From Rhodanobacter sp. (GTDB taxonomy: Bacteria > Pseudomonadota > Gammaproteobacteria > Xanthomonadales > Rhodanobacteraceae): a DNA stretch of 6,647 nucleotides. Position 1 is the stretch's first letter. Each line of letters starts with the position of its first letter. The notes under the pieces were generated by a model. It ran no database searches and was not told where the DNA came from. It worked only from the letters and a program-made list of their open reading frames with translations. The translations under genes and the position numbers were made by a program. The stretch covers positions 1-6,647 of the forward strand of contig JAPHUU010000174.1 of NCBI GenBank assembly GCA_026193555.1. The letters are read 5' to 3'. Positions 1-6,195 of this stretch are shown here, one piece after another.

Positions 1-1186
1 ACAGCACCGCGCCCACCGCGAGCAGCCACAACGGCATGCGCGCCATTTCGTATTGCCGCATCAGGGCGACATTGGCGAGCACGCCCAGCCCACTGCCCAG
101 CACCACCCCGCCGCTGACAATCAGGAAATTCTCGGCCTGGAAATATCCCAGGATGTCGCCGCGGGTGGCACCCAGCGCGCGCCGCACGCCAATCTGCCGA
201 CGTCGCTGACTGACCCAGAAACTGCTCAGCCCGACGATTCCGCCTGCGGTTGCCAGCAGCAACAATGCACAGACGGCGGCCATCATGATCGCCACCCCGC
301 GGTCGGTGGCGTAGCCTTGCTCACGCGCCTGGATCAACGAGACCACATCACGATCCGGGTCGATCAGGCGCTGGCGATTCTGCGCCGATAGTGCCATCGG
401 CGCCGCATGCATCACCGCCGCCAGCTGACCCGGTTGCACACGCACCAGGTAGTTCGTGCCCTCCGGGCTGGCCAGCCGCGCCGGCAGCAGGATGGTGTCC
501 TCGTCGATCGAACGCGTGGTGCTGCCGACGTAGGCGCCCTCCAGTCGATCGATGATGCCGATGATCGTGCTTGGCGCATCATCGGCAAGGTAGATCGTCC
601 GGCCCAGCGCTGAGCCATCCGGAAAGAGCTTACGGGCAAGGTCATCGGTGATGATGACCACCGCCGGCATCGACTTGTCGTAAGGCCCGAGGCTGCCGAT
701 CTCGTCAGCGCGGAAATTGCGGCCCGCCAGCAGTTGAACGCCGTACGTGTCGAGCGCGTGCTGATCGGCGAAATAGGAGATCGCGAATTGGGGCCGCGTG
801 GTCTGATCCAGCCGACGCTTGATGCGTACCAGCCCACCCCAGCCACCTTCCAGTGGGTAGGCTTCGCTGGCGAAGGCATCCCGCACGCCCGGCAGGTTGC
901 GCAAGGTCGCCAGGTCGGCGCGCATCTGCGCATCCACATGCGGCACATCCGGCCGACCCAGCCAGCCGTTCCTGATCACGAACAGATGCGCCTCGTCGGT
1001 ACCGGTCGGCCGCGAAAGATGGACGACCCGCGTCCTGACGATGAACAGGGCATTGCTGACCACCGCCAGGGTCAAGGCGATCTGCAGCACGATGAGCAGG
1101 GTGGCCATCCGGTGGCGGCGCAGCGCAGCGAGGATCGGCCGGATCTGCAGGACGTAGCGCAATCGTTGGGTCAAGGGCGCGGTCAT
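1..1186 (-). CDS. MacB/FtsX-type ABC transporter permease, second of a pair (3' end beyond window)
   Basis: This is an inner-membrane permease subunit of the MacB/FtsX superfamily; the substrate is unknown. About 395 residues are visible and the C-terminus lies past the left edge. A hydrophobic segment at about residues 27-49 is TM1. A periplasmic MacB_PCD-like domain follows (about 50-295). TM2 is at about 297-320, then the cytoplasmic motif QIGVRRALGATR (331-342), which in this family contacts the ATPase. TM3 is at about 353-375, and TM4 begins near 385 and is cut. Family members usually have about 400-420 residues, so only a short tail should be missing. The ATG start shares the sequence ATGA with the stop of the preceding permease. 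No good Shine-Dalgarno lies upstream, so translation is probably coupled. The family assignment is firm; whether it is an exporter, a lipoprotein extractor or a peptide-resistance pump cannot be told. Confidence 0.9.
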   Translation of the reverse strand, partial: MTAPLTQRLRYVLQIRPILAALRRHRMATLLIVLQIALTLAVVSNALFIVRTRVVHLSRPTGTDEAHLFVIRNGWLGRPDVPHVDAQMRADLATLRNLPGVRDAFASEAYPLEGGWGGLVRIKRRLDQTTRPQFAISYFADQHALDTYGVQLLAGRNFRADEIGSLGPYDKSMPAVVIITDDLARKLFPDGSALGRTIYLADDAPSTIIGIIDRLEGAYVGSTTRSIDEDTILLPARLASPEGTNYLVRVQPGQLAAVMHAAPMALSAQNRQRLIDPDRDVVSLIQAREQGYATDRGVAIMMAAVCALLLLATAGGIVGLSSFWVSQRRRQIGVRRALGATRGDILGYFQAENFLIVSGGVVLGSGLGVLANVALMRQYEMARMPLWLLAVGAVL

Positions 1187-2508
1187 CCGTTGGATTTCAG
1201 TTGCCATGCCGGCTGCACCTGCGCCGCGCGCCAGGTGGGATAGATCGCCGCGACCAGGGTCGTACCCACGGCCACCGCGAGCGTCAGCAGCAGCAGCGAA
1301 CCATCCAGTTGCGCCAGCCGCGCGATCTGCGGCTCGAAGATCAGGCGAATGCCGGCCATGCCCAGCGCCGTCAGCAACAGGCCCAGGATGCCCCCGGCCA
1401 GACCGACCACCGCCGCCTCGGTCAGGAACTGTCCGTAGATGGCCGCACGCGATGCACCCAGCGCACGACGCACGCCGATCTCGGGTGCGCGCCGCATGAA
1501 GCGGGCCAGCATCAACCCCACCACGTTGACCAGGCAGATCAGCAGGAAGCTGCACGAGACGATCAGTGACAGCCTCGACGCCTGCGGCACCACGTGATTC
1601 AGGTACAGCCATTGCCTGACATTGCTCAGGCGCACATTGGGCGGCCAGCCGAAACGCCCGATCCGCTGCTGCTCGGCCGCATAGTTGTGCAGGTACCGCA
1701 GATACTGCCCGGCCGCGGCCCGAGTCGGCAGCTCCACCCAGGCACCGATCCACGCGCACTCGCTGTGCAGCACGGCGTCCCAGTTGGGCAAGTCCGGATT
1801 GCTGGTATCGGTACTGCAGTAGAAGTTGCTGGTGTTGGCTTTGTGCAGGTCAATTGCACGACTGAAGGGCAGATAGATCTGCCTGGGATGACTGAACGGA
1901 AACGAGACGCTGCTCACGTCGAAAAAGCGCGGCTGCGGGTTCCAGTCGTCCAGCACACCGACCACGCGGTAGTCATGCCTGTCGAGGTGAATCTGGCGAC
2001 CCATGCTGTTGCCGCCACCGAACAACTTCTGGTTCAGCGCACGGCTGATCACCACGACGGCGGCACGATGATCGTCATCGGCCATCGACCAGCCGCTGCC
2101 GAAGCGGAACGGCGCATCGAACATCGCGAAAAAGTCACTGCTGACCGCATCGCCCTCCTGCATGAAGGGTTGTCGCTGCACATCCTCGGGCACGACGTTC
2201 ACATTGACCGGATAGACCAGCGCCTGTCGGCGTGCCTGCGCGGCGTGCAGGATCACCTCGGCGTCGGTGTAACTCAGCAGGGTCGGCGGCTGGCCTTTCC
2301 AGTCGTGCACCGGTCCGAAGTTGTCGATCTGGGGCACGAACAGCTGGCCGGACTTCCACGGTATCGGGTCGGCCGAGGTGGCGCGAAATACGGCGTAAGT
2401 CACCATGCAGCAGGCCACGCCGCAGCCCATCAGCACGATCACCAGGGTGGTCAGCGCCTTGCTGCGGCGGCAGCTGCGCTGGGCCATGGCGAGGTAATAC
2501 ATCAACAT
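1183..2508 (-). CDS. MacB/FtsX-type ABC transporter permease, first of a pair
   Basis: This is a complete 441-residue inner-membrane permease of the MacB/FtsX type, probably forming a heterodimer with the next gene. The short N-terminal amphipathic stretch MLMYYLAMAQRSCRRSKALT leads into TM1 (about 20-42). A large periplasmic domain spans about 45-310 and contains only two cysteines, C231 and C251, which could form a disulfide. TM2 lies at about 313-336, the ATPase-contact motif EIGVRRALGASR at 343-354, TM3 at about 365-390 and TM4 at about 404-423. The tail PTWRAAQVQPAWQLK is typical of this family. No ATPase domain is fused, unlike MacB itself, so a separate LolD/MacB-like ATPase is needed. 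The ATG at 2508 was chosen because relatives begin with a similar M-x-x-YYL stretch; it has only a weak ribosome binding site and lies directly after an 11-bp tandem repeat. The transported substrate is unknown. Confidence 0.92.
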   Translation of the reverse strand: MLMYYLAMAQRSCRRSKALTTLVIVLMGCGVACCMVTYAVFRATSADPIPWKSGQLFVPQIDNFGPVHDWKGQPPTLLSYTDAEVILHAAQARRQALVYPVNVNVVPEDVQRQPFMQEGDAVSSDFFAMFDAPFRFGSGWSMADDDHRAAVVVISRALNQKLFGGGNSMGRQIHLDRHDYRVVGVLDDWNPQPRFFDVSSVSFPFSHPRQIYLPFSRAIDLHKANTSNFYCSTDTSNPDLPNWDAVLHSECAWIGAWVELPTRAAAGQYLRYLHNYAAEQQRIGRFGWPPNVRLSNVRQWLYLNHVVPQASRLSLIVSCSFLLICLVNVVGLMLARFMRRAPEIGVRRALGASRAAIYGQFLTEAAVVGLAGGILGLLLTALGMAGIRLIFEPQIARLAQLDGSLLLLTLAVAVGTTLVAAIYPTWRAAQVQPAWQLKSNG

Positions 2509-2510
2509 GC

Positions 2511-2536
2511 TGTCGCTTGCCTGTCGCTTGCCTGTC
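2511..2536. repeat. 11-bp tandem repeat just upstream of the first permease
   Basis: Two perfect copies of TGTCGCTTGCC (2511-2521 and 2522-2532) are followed by four bases of a third (2533-2536). On the coding (minus) strand the array ends two bases before the ATG of the first permease, so it occupies the place where a ribosome binding site would sit. No good Shine-Dalgarno is visible in it. It may be a slippage product; an effect on translation of the permease is possible but not shown. Confidence 0.75.
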
Positions 2537-2546
2537 CATGGGTGAG

Positions 2547-2560
2547 CCCGCGCGTGCGGG
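2547..2560 (-). other. Short GC hairpin between hybrid kinase and permease genes
   Basis: A 5-bp stem (CCCGC with GCGGG) encloses a 4-base loop in the 68-bp gap after the hybrid kinase stop. There is no T-tract after it on the minus strand, so it is not a convincing intrinsic terminator, and the permeases may be read from the same transcript. It may also be chance in GC-rich DNA. Confidence 0.25.
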
Positions 2561-2576
2561 ATGCGACGCGAACCGT

Positions 2577-4139
2577 TCAGTCGCTGGCGCCGCCACCACC
2601 GAGCGCCTTGCGCAAGGTGCGCAACAACTCCTGGGTGGTAACCGGCTTGTCCAGCGTATGGAGTTGCTGCAACGGAGGCAACTTCCGCCGATCCGGCGGC
2701 GCATCGGCATGTGACAGCAAGACCACTGCACCTTCGAAACCCCGTTCAACCAGGGCAGCCAGCGTCTGTACGCCGCTGAAAAGGTTCATCTCCGCATCCA
2801 TCAGCACCAGGTCGGGCAGACCACAGGCTTCGATCCACTGCAGTGCGGCAGTACCGCTCTGGCTGGCGTGCGCCTGGTAACCATAGGCATTGAGCGTGTC
2901 GACCAGCAGGGACAACTCACCGGCAGCCTCGACCACTACCAGCACCTGCTCGGCGTCACCTTCCAGGTGCTCGTGGCCATCCAGCTGGTGCTCGTCGGCG
3001 ATCAGCTCGTGCAACGGAATATAGAGGTCGAACCGGGTGCCGCGACCCGGCGCGCTGTCCACCCGCATCACGCCACCGTGACCGCTGATGATCCGCTGGC
3101 ATGACACCAGACCCAGGCCGGTGCCGGTATCCTTGGTGGTGAAGAACGGCTCGAAAAGTCGCTGCTGTACAGCCTTGTCCATGCCTGCACCGCTGTCGAT
3201 CACACTCAGGCGCAGATAGCCACCCTCCCGCCGTTGCTCGTCCGGCCGGAAGAAATCCGCCGGAAGCTGGGCCTGCGCCGTCTCGACACGCAAGCGCCCC
3301 CCGTTCGGCATCGCCTGGATCGCATTCAGGCAAAGATTCAGCAGGCATTGCTGCAGCTCGGTGTCGTTGCCCTCAAAGGACAATTCCGGATCGTCGATCG
3401 CCAGCTCCATCGCCACCGAGCGCGGCACACTGCCCTGCATCAGCAATTCGAGCGCACTCAGCAAGGCACCCACGCGCACCTGTTCCGCGCGTCGCGCACC
3501 GCGCGCAAAAGACAGCATGGACTGCACAATGTCCAGCCCGCGCTTGCCGCAATCGCGCACCAGATTGCCCAGCCGCGCCAGCCGCGGATCGTCCTGGTAG
3601 TCCTGCAGGCTGTCGCCGGCCAGCAACAGCGGCTGCAGCAGATTGCGCAGGTCGTGGCTGAGGCCACCGGCGAGCATGGCCAGGCTCTCGAAGCGCTGGG
3701 AACGAATCAGCTCTACCTGGGCTCGATGGCTGGCCCGTTGTACCTCCGCCTCATGCAAGGCTCGCCGCACCGCACTGGCCAGCCGTGCGGGATTCTGCTT
3801 GAGGATGTAGTCGGTGGCACCCTTTCGCAGTGCCTCGATGGCGGCCTCCTCGCCCAGCGTGGCGGACACGTAGATGAAGGGCAGATTCTCGTTATGGTGT
3901 CGCAGCAGCTCCAGCGCGCGCTGGCCGGAAAAGCCCGGCATGCTCAGATCGGACAACACGATGTGCGGCTGAAATTTCTCCAGCGCCTCGACGAAACCCT
4001 GCTCATCGTCAACCAGCTGCACCTCATAGTCGATGCCGTCGCTGTCCAGCTCGGCCAGGACCAGCTCGGCATCGAACGAGCTGTCCTCGACCTGGAGCAC
4101 GCGAATCATTGGCATCGGTTGAAGCCGCCGGTGTGGCAT
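2577..4139 (-). CDS. Hybrid histidine kinase: receiver - HisKA/HATPase - receiver
   Basis: This is a 520-residue soluble signalling protein without membrane segments or DNA-binding domain. Receiver 1 (about 12-128) is intact: E18/D19 acidic pair, phospho-acceptor D64 in SDLSMPG, S92 and K114. The kinase core has H162 in GGLSHDLRN, the N box with N268 and N272, DSGAG at 315-319, the F box LFEPFF, and the G2 motif GTGLGL at 339-344. Receiver 2 (about 398-513) keeps D448, S476 and K498, but its first acidic position is V403 and the second E404, so Mg binding may be weak. The start at 4139 is preferred over the ATG at 4229 because GGAG sits six bases upstream and receiver domains usually begin close to their start. 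It probably accepts phosphate at D64 from the kinase encoded upstream and passes a signal on through H162; the final output partner is not in the window. Confidence 0.93.
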   Translation of the reverse strand: MPHRRLQPMPMIRVLQVEDSSFDAELVLAELDSDGIDYEVQLVDDEQGFVEALEKFQPHIVLSDLSMPGFSGQRALELLRHHNENLPFIYVSATLGEEAAIEALRKGATDYILKQNPARLASAVRRALHEAEVQRASHRAQVELIRSQRFESLAMLAGGLSHDLRNLLQPLLLAGDSLQDYQDDPRLARLGNLVRDCGKRGLDIVQSMLSFARGARRAEQVRVGALLSALELLMQGSVPRSVAMELAIDDPELSFEGNDTELQQCLLNLCLNAIQAMPNGGRLRVETAQAQLPADFFRPDEQRREGGYLRLSVIDSGAGMDKAVQQRLFEPFFTTKDTGTGLGLVSCQRIISGHGGVMRVDSAPGRGTRFDLYIPLHELIADEHQLDGHEHLEGDAEQVLVVVEAAGELSLLVDTLNAYGYQAHASQSGTAALQWIEACGLPDLVLMDAEMNLFSGVQTLAALVERGFEGAVVLLSHADAPPDRRKLPPLQQLHTLDKPVTTQELLRTLRKALGGGGASD

Positions 4140-4145
4140 GTTGTT

Positions 4146-4149
4146 CTCC
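4146..4149 (-). promoter_or_regulatory. Ribosome binding site deciding the hybrid kinase start
   Basis: On the minus strand GGAG stands six bases before the ATG at 4139, within GCGGAGAACAACATG. It is the best Shine-Dalgarno in the window. It rules in the 520-residue start and argues against the 30-residue longer form beginning at 4229, whose extra residues do not resemble a receiver domain. Confidence 0.8.
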
Positions 4150-4199
4150 GCAAGCTCCGCTGTCCGGGCAGCAAGTCCGGTGCCGGCCCAGTCCTTACC

Positions 4200-4220
4200 G
4201 GATGGCCGATCGGGCCATCC
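4200..4220. other. Perfect 8-bp inverted repeat between the two kinase genes
   Basis: GGATGGCC (4200-4207) pairs perfectly with GGCCATCC (4213-4220) around the loop GATCG. The centre also contains the 8-bp palindrome CCGATCGG (4206-4213). No T-tract follows on either strand, so an intrinsic terminator is unlikely. It lies 61 bp upstream of the hybrid kinase ATG and could be an operator, a leader-RNA hairpin or an mRNA processing or stability element. Its function is unknown. Confidence 0.5.
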
Positions 4221-4263
4221 TCGCACCACCCAGTCTAGCGCCAGCCTCCAGCAAGCGATCCAT

Positions 4264-4276
4264 GCCGCCGGGCGGC
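4264..4276 (-). other. GC hairpin directly after the membrane kinase stop
   Basis: On the minus strand GCCGCCCGGCGGC begins four bases after the kinase stop codon and can fold with a 5-bp all-GC stem and a 3-base loop. No run of T follows, so it is at best a weak pause or 3'-end stabilising structure, not a clear terminator. Transcription into the hybrid kinase gene remains likely. Confidence 0.3.
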
Positions 4277-4280
4277 TTGT

Positions 4281-6062
4281 TCACGTTCGTGTTCCTGCCG
4301 CATCCAGGGCCGGCAGCGAGAAATGGAAGTGGGCACCCTGACCCGGCTCGGCCTCGGCCCAGACACGGCCACCGTGGCGCAGCACGATCCGTCTCACATT
4401 CGCCAGCCCGATGCCGCTGCCCGGGAAGTCCGCCTCGCGGTGCAGGCGCTGGAATACCCCGAACAGCTTGTCCGCGTACTGCATGTCGAAGCCGGTACCG
4501 TTGTCGCTCACGGTGAATTCGTAGTCACCACGATCGGCCCGCTGCACGCTGATCGCTATCCGCGCGACCTCGCACTGGCCGGTGTACTTCACCGCGTTGC
4601 CGATCAGGTTCTGCCATACCGTGCGCAGCATGTTCTCGTCGCCAATCACCATCGGCAGCGATGCAATGCTCCACACGATGCGCCGACCTTCCAGCTCCGA
4701 TTCGGCGATGGCCCGAGCCTCCTCGACCAGCGAATGCATGTCCACCGCACGCAGGCGCAGCGCGCCACGACCAAAGCGGGAAAACACCAACAGATCATCG
4801 ATCAGCGAGCCCATGCGCTGCGCCGAGCTGGCGATGGTTGCAAGGTAACGCCCGGACTTGTCGTCGATGGCTTCACCCAGATGCTGCTCCAGTCTCTTCG
4901 CGAAGCCGGTGATGTGGCGAAGCGGAGCGCGCAGGTCATGCGAGACGGAATAGCTGAAAGCCTCCAGTTCGCGATTGACGTCGGACACCTGCGCCACCTT
5001 GCCCTCCAGCTGGCGATTGAGCTCAGTCACATCCTGCTCGGCCAGGGTACGTGCGGTGACGTCGCTGACCGTCAGCAGCAATGTCGGCAGGTCATGATCC
5101 TGATACGGCAGCCGTCGCGCGTTGACCACCACATGCCGGTCGACGCCGTCAGCGGTGCGCTGGCGCATCTGGTAATCCCACAGCTCACGATCACGCAGCA
5201 GCACATCATGCAGCCGCTGCAGCAGTGCAGGATCGTTCCAGGCGCCGGCACCGATCTCGGCCAGCGGCTGCGCACGCTGTTCCGGATCGACCGCGTACAA
5301 CTCGCTGAAGGCCGCATTCACCAGCAAGCTGCACAACCGCTCGTCGAACAGCGCGATCGGTTCGCGCACGGCCTGCAAAATCATCTGCGAACGGAGCACC
5401 GCGCGCCCCTCGCGGGTCTCGGCCAACTGTCGCCGACCAATCTGCCGTTCGGAAGTGATCACGATGATGGTCAGCAGCAGCAGCTGCGCCAGTGCGGTAA
5501 TGGTCAGTACGAGGCGGCCCTCGAACGCCCGCTGGCGGGCCAACGCCTCGCGCAGCCGCAACCGGCCGTCCAGGTCATGCATGATGGCCGCGATCTGCCC
5601 GTCCATCTTGAACAGATCCTCGGCATCACGCAGCGACTGCCGTGCACCGGCCTGATTTCCCTGCTGCAGGCGCGAGATGGCCTGCTTCATCAACGTCAGA
5701 TGTCCGCTCACACCGGTCTCAAGCGCACCGATCAGGGCCTGCTGATCAGGGCTGTCACGCGTCATCGCTCGCAGTTGGCGCAGCAAGCCCGATGCCTCGT
5801 CGCCGACGCGCATGGCACGCTTGCCGGTCAATTCGTCGTTGTCGCCGGCCAGCATCCGGTAGGTGGCCGATTCGCTGTCGCGGATCAGGTAGGCGATCCG
5901 GTAGGCCAGCGCCCGTACCGCGTTCGAGTGGGCCACCCATCCGCTGGCCTGCTGGGTGATACGCAAACCCGCAAACGTGACCGCATACGGCAGCCCGACA
6001 ATGATCACCATCGCCAACAGCAGTCCGACGGTTCGCCAACGCATGACGTCCCCGATTTTCAT
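4281..6062 (-). CDS. Membrane sensor histidine kinase, CHASE3-like / PAS-like / HisKA / HATPase
   Basis: This is a 593-residue inner-membrane sensor kinase. TM1 is at about 11-33. A mostly helical periplasmic region (about 37-180) of CHASE3 type follows, then TM2 (about 183-203). A PAS-like domain spans about 222-340 and a coiled linker about 340-365. The dimerisation helix carries H375 in FSYSVSHDLRAPLRHI, the form seen in phytochrome-type kinases. The ATPase domain has N485 and N489 (WQNLIGNAVKYT), DNGTGF at 520-525, the F box FGVFQRLH and the G2 motif GSGIGL at 548-553. All catalytic residues are present. There is no receiver of its own, so the hybrid kinase encoded 141 bp downstream is the likely partner. 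The start is uncertain: the ATG at 6062 has no clear Shine-Dalgarno, while the in-frame ATG at 6044 (residue 7) follows GGGGA at four bases; both leave TM1 whole. The ligand is unknown. Confidence 0.93.
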   Translation of the reverse strand: MKIGDVMRWRTVGLLLAMVIIVGLPYAVTFAGLRITQQASGWVAHSNAVRALAYRIAYLIRDSESATYRMLAGDNDELTGKRAMRVGDEASGLLRQLRAMTRDSPDQQALIGALETGVSGHLTLMKQAISRLQQGNQAGARQSLRDAEDLFKMDGQIAAIMHDLDGRLRLREALARQRAFEGRLVLTITALAQLLLLTIIVITSERQIGRRQLAETREGRAVLRSQMILQAVREPIALFDERLCSLLVNAAFSELYAVDPEQRAQPLAEIGAGAWNDPALLQRLHDVLLRDRELWDYQMRQRTADGVDRHVVVNARRLPYQDHDLPTLLLTVSDVTARTLAEQDVTELNRQLEGKVAQVSDVNRELEAFSYSVSHDLRAPLRHITGFAKRLEQHLGEAIDDKSGRYLATIASSAQRMGSLIDDLLVFSRFGRGALRLRAVDMHSLVEEARAIAESELEGRRIVWSIASLPMVIGDENMLRTVWQNLIGNAVKYTGQCEVARIAISVQRADRGDYEFTVSDNGTGFDMQYADKLFGVFQRLHREADFPGSGIGLANVRRIVLRHGGRVWAEAEPGQGAHFHFSLPALDAAGTRT

Positions 6063-6063
6063 T

Positions 6064-6081
6064 TCACGCTGTCTGCTTCAT
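6064..6081 (-). other. Five-codon mini-ORF (MKQTA) ending just before the kinase start
   Basis: On the minus strand ATGAAGCAGACAGCGTGA reads MKQTA and stops one base before the kinase ATG at 6062 (TGA, A, ATG). A G-rich stretch, GGGGG, lies five bases ahead of it. Since the kinase ATG itself lacks a good ribosome binding site, ribosomes could finish here and restart at the kinase. With only five codons this can easily be chance. Confidence 0.25.
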
Positions 6082-6151
6082 CGGAACCCCCAATGGGCGA
6101 CACCTCGGCATTCTGGCATGTTTCGCGGGCCATTCACGTTATCACCCATGT

Positions 6152-6170
6152 CCCGGCATCGGGCTACCCG
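6152..6170 (-). other. Two overlapping short hairpins after the GH92 gene
   Basis: Within the 133-bp gap between the GH92 stop and the kinase, the minus strand reads CGGG-TAG-CCCG-ATGC-CGGG. The middle CCCG can pair with either flank, giving two exclusive 4-bp hairpins (6160-6170 or 6152-6163). No T-tract follows. They could mark the 3' end of the GH92 transcript, but the stems are short and this is weak evidence. Nothing else convincing was seen in the gap. Confidence 0.2.
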
Positions 6171-6195
6171 CCCCCACCGACAGCGGTTATCGCCC

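Noticed and set aside
412..948. A 178-codon minus-strand frame inside the left-hand permease.
   Set aside because: It is a shifted frame of the permease. The true frame runs unbroken from 1186 to the window edge with the membrane segments and QIGVRRALGATR motif; the shifted one is rich in Arg, Trp and Cys without any domain.
1594..2880. A 428-codon open frame on the plus strand over the first permease.
   Set aside because: Same cause: over the permease it is in register with the sense codons, and it has no recognisable motif or membrane segment.
4140..4229. A 30-residue longer N-terminus for the hybrid kinase starting at 4229.
   Set aside because: The ATG at 4139 has GGAG at the right spacing, and the extra residues are not part of a receiver domain and would cover the inverted repeat.
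3234..4238. A 334-codon open frame on the plus strand over the hybrid kinase.
   Set aside because: It is in register with the kinase codons and its composition is that of an antisense shadow; the minus-strand product is unmistakable.
6110..6137. A possible sigma-70 promoter for the sensor kinase on the minus strand (GTGAAT, 16-base spacer, CAGAAT).
   Set aside because: The -35 matches only about three of six consensus bases and the -10 about four of six; this is close to chance, so it was not listed as a feature.
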